DNA of 64,000 nucleotides, taken from positions 1,302,001-1,366,000 of the forward strand of contig NZ_JAKRKC020000002.1 of NCBI RefSeq assembly GCF_022664455.2. The letters run 5' to 3'. The position numbers and the translations under genes were made by a program. The stretch comes from Actinomadura luzonensis. GTDB lineage: Bacteria; Actinomycetota; Actinomycetes; Streptosporangiales; Streptosporangiaceae. Below, in pieces: positions 48,675 to 58,500 of this stretch (the stretch's first letter is position 1; each line of letters starts with the position of its first letter). The notes beneath the pieces are model-generated. The model was not told the DNA's origin and made no database searches. It saw only the letters and a list, made by a program, of their open reading frames with translations.

Positions 48675-50801
48675 GTGGAGACGAGCGGATATACCACCGC
48701 CGGGGGGATCGGCGTCGAGCGCGAGGCCCGCGAGGTCGACGAGGCGGCGCTCGAAGAGATCGTGACCGCCCTGGGAGAGCGCCGCGGCGGCGCCTTCTCC
48801 TCGGGCATGGACTACCCGGGCCGCTACAGCCGATGGGCCTTCGGCTACGTGGACCCGTGCCTCGAGCTGACCGCGCGAGGCCGCACCATCGCGGCCACCG
48901 CGCTCAACGAACGCGGCCGCGTCGTGCTGCCGGCCGTCGCCTCCTGCCTGCTGGCCGCCGGCAAGCCGGTCACCGAGCCGACCGCCGACCGCGTCGAGGT
49001 GCACGTCCCCGAGTCGGAGGACCTGCTGCCCGAGGAGCTGCGCAGCCGCCGGCCCACCGTGTTCACCGCCATCCGCGAGGTCATCGCCGCCTTCCGCGGC
49101 GACGACCCGCACCTCGGCCTGTACGGCGCCTTCGGCTACGACCTGGCCTTCCAGTTCGAGCCCATCAGGCAGCAGCTCGTACGCCCCGACGACCAGCGCG
49201 ACCTGGTGCTCCACCTGCCGGACCGGCTCGTCGTCATCGACCGCCAGCGCGAGACCAGCGTCGAGTACCGCTACGAGTTCACCGTCGACGGCGCCACCAC
49301 GCGCGGGCTGGAGCGCACCGGCTCCGCCACCCCGCTCCGCGAGCCCGGCGAGCTGCCGCCCGACCCGGTCAAGGGCGAGTACGCCAAGGTCGTCGCCGCC
49401 GCCAAGGAGAAGTTCAAGCGCGGCGACCTGTTCGAGGTCGTGCCCGGCCAGGTCTTCCACGCCGCCTGCACCGACCCGGCCTCCTTCTACCGGAGCCTGC
49501 GCCACAGCAACCCGGCCCCGTACGAGTTCATCATCAGCCTCGGCCAGGGCGAGCACCTGGTCGGCGCCTCGCCCGAGATGTACGTCCGGGTCAGCGGCGA
49601 CCGCGTCGAGACCTGCCCCATCTCCGGCACCATCGCGCGCGGCAGCAACCCGGTCGAGGACGCCGAGGCCATCCGCACCCTCCTGTCCAGCGTCAAGGAG
49701 GAGTCGGAGCTGACCATGTGCACCGACGTCGACCGCAACGACAAGTCGCGCATCTGCGTCCCCGGCACGGTCAAGGTCATCGGCCGCCGCCAGATCGAGC
49801 TCTACTCCCGCCTCATCCACACCGTCGACCACATCGAGGGCCGCCTGCGCCCCGAGTTCGACGCCCTCGACGCCTTCCTCACCCACATGTGGGCCGTCAC
49901 CGTCACCGGCGCGCCCAAGACCTGGGCCATGCAGTTCATCGAGGACCACGAGGCCACCACCCGCCGCTGGTACGGCGGCGCCATCGGCTTCATCGGCTTC
50001 GACGGCTCCATGAACACCGGCCTCACCCTGCGCACCGCCCAGATCAAGAACGGCGTGGCCACCGTGCGCGCCGGGGCGACCCTGCTGTTCGACTCCGACC
50101 CCGAGGCCGAGGAGCGCGAGACCGAGCTCAAGGCCAGCGCCCTGCTCGGCGCGCTCGCCGCGGTCAACTCGCCCGGCTCCGTCCCGGCCGCCGAGCCCAG
50201 GCCGCAGCCGGGGCAGGGCATGAAGGTGCTGCTCGTCGACCACGAGGACTCCTTCGTCAACACCCTGGCCGACTACTTCCGCCAGGAGGGCGCCGACGTC
50301 GTGACCCTGCGCCACGGCTTTCCCGTGCACGTGATCGACGACATCGCGCCCGACCTCGTCGTCCTGTCGCCCGGGCCCGGCTGGCCGAGCGACTTCGGCA
50401 TGTCCGCCCTGCTCGACCAGGTCTACGCCCGCGACCTGCCGGTCTTCGGCGTCTGCCTGGGGCTGCAGGCCATGGTCGAGCACGCCGGGGGCACCCTCGA
50501 ACTGCTCGGCTACCCCGAGCACGGCAAGCGCGGCCAGGTCGGCCGGCTCGGCGACAGCGCGCTGCTCGACGGCCTGCCCGAGCAGTTCACCGCCGCCCGC
50601 TACCACTCGCTGCACGCCAAGCAGCCGGGGGTGGTCGGCTTCACCGCGACCGCGCTCACGCCCGACGGCAACGTCATGGCCATCGAGGACACCGAACGGC
50701 GCCGCTTCGCCGTCCAGTTCCACCCGGAGTCCATCCTGACGCAGGAAGGCGGGGCCGGCGCCAAGATCATCGCGAACGTCCTGCGCCTCTGCCGCCGCTG
50801 A
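48675..50801 (+). CDS. trpE: Anthranilate synthase, fused TrpE-TrpG
   Basis: This 708-residue cytosolic enzyme makes anthranilate from chorismate and glutamine, the first step of Trp synthesis. The chorismate-using component spans about 1-505 with GDLFEVVPGQVFH, CPISGTIARGSNPVEDAEAI, LTMCTDVDRNDKSRICVPGT and GGAIGFIGFDGSMNTGLTLR. A short Pro-rich linker joins the class I glutamine amidotransferase (from about 516), with VLLVDHEDSFVNTLADYFRQ, nucleophile C594 in FGVCLGLQAMVEHAGG and H683/E685 in FHPES. It starts at GTG 48675. It is controlled by the upstream attenuator. The fusion resembles alpha-proteobacterial and some actinobacterial TrpEG proteins. Confidence 0.95.
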   Translation: METSGYTTAGGIGVEREAREVDEAALEEIVTALGERRGGAFSSGMDYPGRYSRWAFGYVDPCLELTARGRTIAATALNERGRVVLPAVASCLLAAGKPVTEPTADRVEVHVPESEDLLPEELRSRRPTVFTAIREVIAAFRGDDPHLGLYGAFGYDLAFQFEPIRQQLVRPDDQRDLVLHLPDRLVVIDRQRETSVEYRYEFTVDGATTRGLERTGSATPLREPGELPPDPVKGEYAKVVAAAKEKFKRGDLFEVVPGQVFHAACTDPASFYRSLRHSNPAPYEFIISLGQGEHLVGASPEMYVRVSGDRVETCPISGTIARGSNPVEDAEAIRTLLSSVKEESELTMCTDVDRNDKSRICVPGTVKVIGRRQIELYSRLIHTVDHIEGRLRPEFDALDAFLTHMWAVTVTGAPKTWAMQFIEDHEATTRRWYGGAIGFIGFDGSMNTGLTLRTAQIKNGVATVRAGATLLFDSDPEAEERETELKASALLGALAAVNSPGSVPAAEPRPQPGQGMKVLLVDHEDSFVNTLADYFRQEGADVVTLRHGFPVHVIDDIAPDLVVLSPGPGWPSDFGMSALLDQVYARDLPVFGVCLGLQAMVEHAGGTLELLGYPEHGKRGQVGRLGDSALLDGLPEQFTAARYHSLHAKQPGVVGFTATALTPDGNVMAIEDTERRRFAVQFHPESILTQEGGAGAKIIANVLRLCRR

Positions 50802-50822
50802 CCCCGCCCCGCCGCCTCCCCT

Positions 50823-50875
50823 GAGCCCCGGCCCACGCGACGCCGCCACCACGCGGCGCCGCAGGGCCGGGGCTC
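50823..50875 (+). terminator. Strong hairpin terminator after trpE
   Basis: GAGCCCCGGCCC (50823-50834) and GGGCCGGGGCTC (50864-50875) form a perfect 12-bp stem. The loop holds an inner stem, CGCCGC with GCGGCG. It starts 22 bp after the trpE stop. There is no long U-run, which is normal for high-GC actinobacteria. Confidence 0.75.
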
Positions 50876-51102
50876 GTGAGGCCCCGCTGTGAGGCCGCCC
50901 GATCGCCCGTTCGCTCGTGCCGCCGGTGGATGCTCGCCACCGGTGGCCGGAAGGGCGATGACCGCTGGTAGCGGCGTCCCGTCCGCCGCCGGCCGCCGGC
51001 TCGGCCGTCCGTCCGTGGCCGCCGGACGCGGGCGGGTTCTCGCGCCGTCTCCCGCACTCCTCGCGTTCGCAAAAACCGGCGCGGGAGCGTGCGGGGCTCC
51101 CC
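50876..51102. other. Non-coding interval between trpE terminator and amidohydrolase
   Basis: The whole gene-free stretch is 50802-51114 (313 bp). After the terminator there is only GC-rich sequence with several short CCGGTGG/CCACCGG and GCCGCCGGCCGCCGGC dyads, and an AAAAA run at 51071-51075. I see no convincing gene, RNA or repeat here apart from the promoter box at its right end. Confidence 0.5.
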
Positions 51103-51108
51103 TAGAGT
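51103..51108 (+). promoter_or_regulatory. Leaderless-type -10 box of the amidohydrolase gene
   Basis: TAGAGT lies 6 nt upstream of ATG 51115, without a Shine-Dalgarno site. Confidence 0.45.
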
Positions 51109-51114
51109 CTCCGC

Positions 51115-53100
51115 ATGCTCCCCGTAGATCTGCCCGCCACGCTGCGTGACGCGCTGCTGGCCCCGCTCGTGGACCACCACTGCCACGGGGTGCGGCGGGA
51201 CGACCTCACCCGGGCCCGGTTCGAACTGCTCATCAGCGAAGGCGGGGCTCCGGCGCCTCCCGGCACCACGCACTTCGACACCCCGTACGGGCTGGCGTTG
51301 CGGCGCTGGTGCGCCCCCTTGCTCGACCTGGAGCCGCATGCCCCGCCCGCCGTCTACCTGGCCCGCCGGACCGACCTCGGGGCCACGGAGGTCAACCGGC
51401 GGCTGCTGGCCGCCGCCGGCGTGGTCGCCTTCCTCGTCGACACCGGCCCCGAGGACCTCGACCTGCTGTCGGCCGCCGAGATGGGCCGCCACGGCGGCGC
51501 GGCCGCCGACGAGCTGGTCCGCATCGAGCAGATCGAGCAGGACGTCGCCGAGACCTCCGCGCTCGCCGTCGACTACCTGGACACGCTCGCCGAGGAGCTG
51601 GCGGCGCGCGCCGCCCGTGCCGTCGGGCTGAAGACCGTCATCGCGACCCGGTGCGGGCTCGACTTCGACCCGGCCCGGCCGAGCCGCGGCTCGGTGATCG
51701 CCGCCGCCAACCGCCGCCTGGCCGCGCCGAAGGAGCCGCTCACCGACCCGGTGCTGCTGCGCCACCTGCTGTGGAGCGCCGTGGACGTCGCCAGGGAACG
51801 CGGCCTCCCCCTCCAGTTCCACACCGGCTTCCCCACCTCCACCGCCCCCACCCCCCGCCCTGCCGTCAGGGACGAGTACGCGACCGGCAGCGGCGCGGGC
51901 CCGGGCGGCTCCCGGGCGTCCCGCCCGGCCGGCCCCACGTCCGGCCTCGGCGCTGAGATCGGCCTGGGCGGCGGCTTCGACGCGTTCCTCCCTGGCCCCA
52001 CCCGCCTCAACGGCTTCCCTGTGGGCGAGGGGCACACCGTCGGGCCCGGCAGCCGCGCCGACGCCGAGCCCGGCATGGCCGGCCCCCGCTGGGACGCGGA
52101 GCCAGGCACGAGCGCCCCAGGCCGTGACGCAGCCCCGGACGCGCCCACCGGCGACCCCGCCGGCAGGAGCGGCCACAGCAGCGGGAGCGGGAGCGGGCGC
52201 GGGAGTGAGGAAGCCGGCAGCGAGCGCCGCGGCGTACGCGAGCGTGGCGGGGAGAGCGAGAGCAGCGGCGGGATCGGAAGCGGCGGGATCGAAAGCGGGA
52301 GCGCCGGCGCCGCGAACGGGAGCGGCAGCGGGAGCGCCGGCGCCGCGAACGGGAGCGGCAGCGGGAGCGCCGGCGCCGCGAACGGGAGCGCCGGAGCCGG
52401 AAGCCGGGGCACCGGGCCCGCGAGCGGTGGGGCTGGGCCCGCGAGCGGTGGGGCTGGGCCCGCGAGCGGAGGCGCCGGGATCGTGAGCGGTGGAGCTGGG
52501 ATCGTGAGCGGGAGCGCCAGGACCGGGAGCGGGAGCGGTGGGACCGGGAGCGGGATCGCTGGGGCTGGAAATGGGGGCTCCGGGGCCGGGAGTGGGAGCG
52601 GTGGGGTCGGGAGCGGGGGCAGAGGGGCCGGGGTGAGTGCGTCCGAGCTGCTCCGCAACGGCCTCAGCACACCCCCCGAGCCCCCCGCCCCCCACCGCAC
52701 CGACCCCGCCCGCCTGAGCGCCTTCATCACCGCACTCCAGCCCCTGGGCCTGCCGCTGATCCTGCTCGGCTGCTACCCCTTCCACCGCGAGGCCGCCTAC
52801 CTCGCCGCGGTCCACCCCCACGTCTACGTGGACGTCGGCCTGGCCCTGCCGCACAGCGCCGCGGCCGCGGCCCGCGTCATGGAGGACCTGCTGGAGCTGG
52901 CCCCCTTCCACAAGCAGCTCTTCAGCTCCGGCTCGCGCGGCCTGGCCGAGAGCTGCCTCCTGGGCGCGCTGTACTACCGCCGCGCCCTCGGCGCCGCGCT
53001 GGCGGCCCGCGTCCGCGACGGCGAGTGGAGCGTCGCGGACGCCGCCCGCATCGCCCACATGATCGGCTCGGGCAACGCCCGCCGCATCTACCGCCTCTGA
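51115..53100 (+). CDS. Amidohydrolase-family protein with a long Gly/Ser/Ala insert
   Basis: This 661-residue protein has a TIM-barrel amidohydrolase split in two. The N-terminal part (1-240) has LVDHHCHGVRRDDL (HxH-type metal motif) and RGLPLQFHTGFP (metal His on a central strand). The C-terminal part (from ~528) continues the barrel with LGLPLILLGCYPFHREAAYL, VHPHVYVDVGLALPHSAAAA, FSSGSRGLAESCLLGALYYR and SGNARRIYRL. Between them ~285 residues of Gly, Ser, Ala, Pro and Arg replace the short loop usual after the HTGF motif. The insert contains perfect 33-bp and 21-bp tandem repeats. The reading frame is kept and both halves look intact. Substrate unknown. Confidence 0.82.
   Translation: MLPVDLPATLRDALLAPLVDHHCHGVRRDDLTRARFELLISEGGAPAPPGTTHFDTPYGLALRRWCAPLLDLEPHAPPAVYLARRTDLGATEVNRRLLAAAGVVAFLVDTGPEDLDLLSAAEMGRHGGAAADELVRIEQIEQDVAETSALAVDYLDTLAEELAARAARAVGLKTVIATRCGLDFDPARPSRGSVIAAANRRLAAPKEPLTDPVLLRHLLWSAVDVARERGLPLQFHTGFPTSTAPTPRPAVRDEYATGSGAGPGGSRASRPAGPTSGLGAEIGLGGGFDAFLPGPTRLNGFPVGEGHTVGPGSRADAEPGMAGPRWDAEPGTSAPGRDAAPDAPTGDPAGRSGHSSGSGSGRGSEEAGSERRGVRERGGESESSGGIGSGGIESGSAGAANGSGSGSAGAANGSGSGSAGAANGSAGAGSRGTGPASGGAGPASGGAGPASGGAGIVSGGAGIVSGSARTGSGSGGTGSGIAGAGNGGSGAGSGSGGVGSGGRGAGVSASELLRNGLSTPPEPPAPHRTDPARLSAFITALQPLGLPLILLGCYPFHREAAYLAAVHPHVYVDVGLALPHSAAAAARVMEDLLELAPFHKQLFSSGSRGLAESCLLGALYYRRALGAALAARVRDGEWSVADAARIAHMIGSGNARRIYRL
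52297..52476 (+). repeat. In-frame tandem repeats within the amidohydrolase insert
   Basis: A 33-bp unit (11 codons, GSAGAANGSGS) starts at 52297, 52330 and 52363. A 21-bp unit (7 codons, GPASGGA) starts at 52414, 52435 and 52456. Both periods are multiples of three, so copy-number change keeps the frame. Looser GSG/GAG repeats continue to about 52640. Confidence 0.85.
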
Positions 53101-53187
53101 CGAGCCCCGTTTCCCAAACAGCCCCCCACCTGGTTGGATGCATGACTGCCGTCACCACGTACCCAACCGAGCGGGGGCTCCAGAGAA

Positions 53188-53970
53188 ATGCGCAGTGTCG
53201 AACCCGAGGTCTTCATCGTGGCCCGTCCGTCGCTCGACTACGACGAGCTGGCCCGCTACCTGGCCGAGGTCGGCGGTGAGAGCTGGCTGGAGCGGCTCGA
53301 CCGCGGCGACCTCGACGCGCAGAACCTGGCCGAGTTCGCCGGCCGCCTCTGCTACCGCTCCTTCGAGCCGGGTCTCAACCCGAACGTCGTGCGCATCAGG
53401 GAGAACCAGGACGACTACCTGCGCAACATCCTGGCCAGCGCGCACGGCTCGGTCCTGGAGCACGTCAGCTTCAGCTTCGTGCTGCACAACGTCAGCCGGG
53501 TGCTCACCCACGAGCTCGTCCGGCACCGTCCTGGGGTGGCGATCTCGCAGGAGTCGCTGCGCTTCGTCCGCCTGGACGAGCTGCCGTTCTGGTTCCCCGA
53601 GTGGGCGCAGGCGGACGAGGAGCTGATGAAGCGCGCCACGGCCGTGCTGGAGCAGCTTGAGCAGTTCCAGCTCTGGATGGCCGGCCACTTCGGGCTCGAC
53701 GAGGAGGGCGTGCCGTTCTCGGAGAAGAAGCACCGCACCTCGTTCATGCGCCGGTTCGCCCCGGAGGGCCTGGCGACGGGGCTGGTGTGGACGGCGAACG
53801 TGCGCACGCTGCGGCACACGATCGAGGCCCGCACCGCCGCCGGCGCGGAGGAGGAGATCCGCCTGCTGTTCCAGCGCATCGGCGAGCTCATGCGCAAGGA
53901 GGCCCCCGCCCTCTTCGGCGACTACGTCGTCGAGGACGGGGCCTGGGTCCCGGGCTGGCGCAAGGTCTGA
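53188..53970 (+). CDS. thyX: Flavin-dependent thymidylate synthase (ThyX), variant signature
   Basis: This 260-residue enzyme makes dTMP from dUMP with methylene-THF, NADPH and FAD, acting as a homotetramer. HGSVLEHVSFSFVLHNVSRV is the FAD/dUMP helix, and LTHELVRHRPGVAISQESLR holds the ThyX motif. It is a variant in which eight rather than seven residues separate RHR (112-114) from the serine (123). FMRRFAPEGLATGLVWTANV and RTLRHTIEARTAAGAEEEIR are the C-terminal ligand-binding segments. ATG 53188 has a G-rich site upstream; GGTTGG and CCAACC arms flank the promoter region. Convergent with the MoaD-like gene. Confidence 0.9.
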   Translation: MRSVEPEVFIVARPSLDYDELARYLAEVGGESWLERLDRGDLDAQNLAEFAGRLCYRSFEPGLNPNVVRIRENQDDYLRNILASAHGSVLEHVSFSFVLHNVSRVLTHELVRHRPGVAISQESLRFVRLDELPFWFPEWAQADEELMKRATAVLEQLEQFQLWMAGHFGLDEEGVPFSEKKHRTSFMRRFAPEGLATGLVWTANVRTLRHTIEARTAAGAEEEIRLLFQRIGELMRKEAPALFGDYVVEDGAWVPGWRKV

Positions 53971-54006
53971 CCCCCGCCGCCGGGGCACGGAGACGGGGCC
54001 CGCCGC

Positions 54007-54315
54007 TCAGGCGAGGGCGGGCATCACGTAGACCTCCGCCCCCGGGGGCAGGGCGCAGTCGAGGCCGCCCAGCCCCCGGGCGTTCTCGCCGCACACGAAC
54101 AGGCTGATGTGCCGGCGGATGCGCCCGTAGTCGTCACGCAGCCGCTCCTCCAGCAGCGGATGCGTACGGCGCAGCGTGTCCAGGGCCGAGCCCAGGGTGG
54201 GCGGCGAGTCGTGGTCGGCGCCCACGGCGAACACCTTGACCTCGGCCCGCCCGCTCACCCACCGCCGCAACGTGCTGGGCAGCACGAAGACGACCATCGT
54301 CACGGATCTCGACAT
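54007..54315 (-). CDS. MoaD/ThiS-like ubiquitin-fold protein without C-terminal Gly-Gly
   Basis: This 102-residue protein starts TMVVFVLPSTLRRWVSGRAE and has a central LGSALDTLRRTHPLLEERLR helix and HISLFVCGENARGL. It ends LPPGAEVYVMPALA, the position of the beta-grasp C-terminus. Sulfur carriers end in Gly-Gly; this one ends in Leu-Ala, so it is unlikely to form a thiocarboxylate unless processed. It follows the beta-propeller gene by 3 bp, a common pairing in actinobacteria. Confidence 0.8.
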   Translation of the reverse strand: MSRSVTMVVFVLPSTLRRWVSGRAEVKVFAVGADHDSPPTLGSALDTLRRTHPLLEERLRDDYGRIRRHISLFVCGENARGLGGLDCALPPGAEVYVMPALA

Positions 54316-54318
54316 GGG

Positions 54319-55398
54319 TCACAGCACCGCCGCGCGCACGGTCAGGACGTCGGGCAGGTGCCGCGCCACCAGCGTCCAGCTCTCGCCGTCGTCGCGGGAG
54401 AAGTGGACCTCCCCGTCGCGGGTGCCGAAGAACAGCCCGGCCTCCGACATGCTCATCGCGTCGCGCAGCACGGTGGCGTGCACCGGCCCCTCCGGCAGGC
54501 CCTGGTCGAACGCCCGCCAGGTGCCGCCCGCGTCGTCGCTGCGGTGGACGCGGTAGCGGTGGCCGACCGGCGTGCGGTCCATGTCGGCGTGCAGCGGCAG
54601 CACGTAGACCGTGCCGGGCCGGGTGGGGTGGGCGGCGACGGGGAAGCCGAAGTCGGACGGGAGCGAAGCGCCGATCTCCTGCCAGCTGCCGCCGAAGTCG
54701 TCGCTGCGGTAGACGCCGAAGTGGTGCTGCAGGTAGAGCCGGTCGGGACGGCCGGCGTCGCGCGCCACCTTGTGCACGCACTGCCCGAACTCGGGGAACT
54801 GCTGCCCCTCCGGCAGGAACGGGGCGCGGATGCCCTGGTTGGCGGCCTCCCACGACAGGCCGCCGTCGGCGGTGCGGTAGAAGCCGCCCGTGGAGATCGC
54901 CACGCCCATCACCCGGGGGTCGGTGGGGTGGCAGACGATGGTGTGCAGGCACAGGCCGCCGCCGCCCGGCACCCAGCGCGGCCGGTGCGGGTGCTCCCAC
55001 AACCCCTCCACCATCTCGTACGTCACCCCGCCGTCCTCGGAGCGGAACAACGCGCCCGGCTCGACCCCCGCCCACACCACGCCGGGCTCCGACGGGGAGG
55101 GCGTGAGCTGCCACACCCGGGTCAGCGTGGCCTCGGTCTTCTCCGGGAAGGCGATCGGCGGCCGCTCGGCCTCGCTCCAGGTGCGGCCCAGGTCGTCGCT
55201 GTACATGACGGACGGGCCGAAGTGGCCGTACTCGATGCCGGCCAGCAGCCGGGGGGTGGGCCCCCGCGTGTCGACGGCCACGGAGGGGACCGCGACCGTG
55301 GAGAACTGGATGGGCTCGACCTCGAACGGCCCGCCGCCGTGCGAGCGGGCGAGGAACAGGCCCTTGCGGGTGCCGATCGCGAGCACTGCGTCATTCAT
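54319..55398 (-). CDS. BNR/beta-propeller protein (sialidase-like, cytosolic)
   Basis: This 359-residue beta-propeller has repeated Asp-box motifs: YSDDLGRTWSEAE, FRSEDGGVTYEM, YRTADGGLSWEA, YRSDDFGGSWQEI, HRSDDAGGTWRAF and FSRDDGESWTLV (S-x-D-x-G-x-x-W/Y). It starts MNDAVLAIGTRKGLFLARSH with no signal peptide. Sialidase active-site arginines are not evident, so binding or sensing is more likely than glycoside hydrolysis. GGGAG precedes ATG 55398. Coupled to the MoaD-like gene. Confidence 0.88.
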   Translation of the reverse strand: MNDAVLAIGTRKGLFLARSHGGGPFEVEPIQFSTVAVPSVAVDTRGPTPRLLAGIEYGHFGPSVMYSDDLGRTWSEAERPPIAFPEKTEATLTRVWQLTPSPSEPGVVWAGVEPGALFRSEDGGVTYEMVEGLWEHPHRPRWVPGGGGLCLHTIVCHPTDPRVMGVAISTGGFYRTADGGLSWEAANQGIRAPFLPEGQQFPEFGQCVHKVARDAGRPDRLYLQHHFGVYRSDDFGGSWQEIGASLPSDFGFPVAAHPTRPGTVYVLPLHADMDRTPVGHRYRVHRSDDAGGTWRAFDQGLPEGPVHATVLRDAMSMSEAGLFFGTRDGEVHFSRDDGESWTLVARHLPDVLTVRAAVL

Positions 55399-55580
55399 GG
55401 TGTCGCTCCCATGTTCGCTGTGGCGCCCATCGTGCCACGCGGCACCGACAAGTTCCGAGGACTGGGAGATTCGCCCCGGCACGTCCGAAGCCCCCCGCTT
55501 GTCGGGCTTCCTGTCATCTGAAAGCCGCGGCGACCGGCTCTCTTGTGCCCGCCACCGCTTCGTAGTGTGCTGGTACGGCG

Positions 55581-58500
55581 ATGGCCAGGCGGCACTGCTC
55601 GAAGGCGGTTGGCTTGACTGTGGTCCCACAACGTGCCGGCGGCGGCGACGTGACAGAGCCGGCCCGGCTTGTCGACGTCCTCAGGCGATCCTGTGAGTGG
55701 ACTCTCGCGGAGACCGCCGCCCGCCGGTACGTCTCGGCCTCTCCTGAGAGCGCCGACCCGTGGATCGCGCTGGGCCGCGTACTGCTCGATTCCGGTCGTG
55801 AGGAGGAGGCGCGGCAGGTCTTCGAGGAGGCGGAGCGGCGCTTCCCCCAGGACGACCGCCCAGCCGGGTGGATCGTGGCCGCTCTGTCGCGCGGACGCGA
55901 CTTCGCCGCGGCCGAGCAGAAGGGGCGAGAGGCGGCCAGGCGCTTCCCGCACAGTCATGCGATCCGCATCTCGCTCGGGAGGCTGTACGCGGACAGCTCA
56001 CGCCCGGTGGAGGCGCTGACCCTGTTCGAGGAGGCTGCGGCGCTCGCTCCCGGGAACAGCCGGGCCCTTGGCTGGAAGGCCACAGGACTGGCGCGTCTCC
56101 ATCGATGGACGGAGGCTCACGCGTGCCTGGACGACGCGCCCCGCCCGCTCGCGGAACCGGTCGTCCTGACGAGCGCACGGGGCCGCGTCCTCCTCATGGA
56201 GAAGCGCTGCGACGAGGCCATCGCGTGTTTCGAACAGGTGCTGAGCATGGATCCGCACCAGGTCGCCGCCTGGCTCAACCTGGCCAGGGCGCTGCGACTG
56301 GCGCGCCGCCACGAGTCGGCGACGGCCCGCATCGAGGGCGCGATCGACCTGTTCCCGAAAGTCCCGGCTCTGCTGGTCGAACGTGGCTGGACAAGCAGCC
56401 ACCAATATCGCGACGCCGACGCGGTCGTGTGGGCCGAGCGCGCTCTGGCGCTCGACCCGCGGCATTCCTGGGCGCTGCGCAGCCGGGTCGACTTCCTGAT
56501 CTGGGGACGGCGTTTCGGTGAGGCGGAGCGGGCCGCGGCGGAGGCGGCCGAGCTGCGTCCTGACGATCCCGACGTGCACGTCACCGGCGCCTGGGTGTTC
56601 AGCAGCCAGGATCGGGAGGACGAGGCGGTGGTGTGGGCGGAGCGCGCTCTGGCGCTCGACCCGCGGCATTCCTGGGCGCTGCGCAGCCGCATCGACTTCC
56701 TCCGCTGGCAGCGGCGTTTCGATGAGGCGGAGCGGGCCGCGGCCGAGGCGGCCGAGCTGCGTCCTGACGACCCCGACGTGCACGTCACCGGCGCCTGGGT
56801 CCTCAGCGACCAGGATCGATACGACGAGGCGCTCTCCCGTGCCGAGCGCGCCCTGGCGATCGACCCGCGCCACCGCTCCGCTTTGCAGAGCCGTATCGAC
56901 TTCCTGCGGCGGCAGCGGCGTTTCGGTGAGGCGGAGCGGGCCGCGGCGGAGGCGGCCGAGCTGCGTCCTGACGAGCCCGACGTGCACGTCACCGGCGCTT
57001 GGCTGTTCAGTGACCAGGGCCGGGAGGACGAGGCGGTGGTGTGGGCGGAGCGGGCGCTGGCGCTCGATCCCCGGCATTCCTGGGCGCTGCGCAGCCGTAT
57101 CGACTTCCTGCGGCAGCGCCGGCGTTTCGGCGAGGCGGAGCGGGCCGCGGCGGAGGCGGCCGAGCTGCGTCCTGACGACCCCGACGTGCACGTCACCGGC
57201 GCCTGGGTGTTCAGCAATCAGGATCGGGAGGACGAGGCGGTGGTGTGGGCCGATCGGGCGCTGGCGCTCGACCCGCGGGACTCCTGGGCGCTGCGCAGCC
57301 GCATCGACTTCCTCCGCTGGGCACGGCGTTTCGGTGAGGCGGAGCGGGCCGCGGCGGAGGCGGCCGAGCTGCGTCCTGACGACCCCGACGTGCACGTCAC
57401 CGGCGCCTGGGTCTTCAACGACCAGGATCGGGAGGACGAGGCGGTGGTGTGGGCCGAGCGCGCGCTGGCGCTCGACCCGCGGCATACCCTGGCGCTGCGC
57501 AGCCGCATCGACTTCCTGCGGCAGCGCCGCCGTTTCGGCGAGGCGGAGCGGGCGGCGGCCGAGGCGGTGGCGCTGCGCCCGGATCATCCCGGCCTTCTGA
57601 TGGCGGGTGCCTGGGTCTTCAGCGACCAGGACCGGGAGGACGAGGCGGTGGTGTGGGCCGAGCGGGCGCTGGCGCTCGACCCGCGGGACCCCTGGGCGCT
57701 GCGCAGCCGTATCGACTTCCTCCGCTGGGGACGGCGTCCCGGCGAGGCGGAGCAAGCCGCGGCCGAGGCGCTCGAACTGCGTCCTGACGATCCGGACCTC
57801 CACGTGAGGTCGGCGTATCTGGCCAACGCGCAGGATCTCCATGACGAGGCGTTCTCCCGGCTCGGGCGGGCGCTGGCGCTCGACCCGCGGCATTCCTGGG
57901 CGCTGCGCAGCCGCATCGACTTCCTGCGGCGGCAGCGGCGTTTCGGCGAGGCGGAGCGGGCCGCGGCCGATGCGGCCGAGCTGCGTCCTGACGACCCCGA
58001 CGTGCATGTGACGGGTGCCTGGGTGTTCAGCGACCAGGATCGGGAGGACGAGGCGGTGGTGTGGGCCGAGCGCGCGCTGGCGCTCGACCCGCGGCATTCC
58101 GCGGCGCTGCGCAGCCGCATCGACTTCCTGCGGCAGCGTCGCCGTTTCGGTGAGGCGGAGCGGGCCGCGGCCGAGGCGGCCGAGCTGCGTCCTGACGACC
58201 CCGACGTGCACGTCACCGGCGCCTGGGTCTTCAGCGACCAGGACCGGGAGGACGAGGCGGTGGTGTGGGCCGAGCGGGCGCTGGCGCTCGACCCGCGGGA
58301 CTCCTGGGCGCTGCGCAGCCGCATCCACTTCCTCACCTGGGATGGGCGTCTCGGCGAGGCTGAGCGGGCGCTGGCCGAGGCGGTGGCGCTACGGCCGGAT
58401 GATCCCGACCTTCTGGTGACGGGCGCCTGGGTCTTCAGCAACCAGGACCGGGAGGACGAGGCGGTGGTGTGGGCGGAGCGGGCGCTGGCGCTCGACCCGC

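Noticed and set aside
50889..51149. 86-codon frame in the gap before the amidohydrolase
   Set aside because: No ribosome-binding site, low-complexity product, and it runs into the start of a well-supported gene.
51573..52730. Pro/Leu/Ala-rich open frame antisense to the amidohydrolase insert
   Set aside because: It is the complement of GGG/AGC repeats. The + strand frame continues a conserved enzyme on both sides.
53119..53168. GGTTGG and CCAACC arms before thyX as a possible riboswitch or structured leader
   Set aside because: Only a 6-bp pairing across a wide loop, with no match to a known RNA family.
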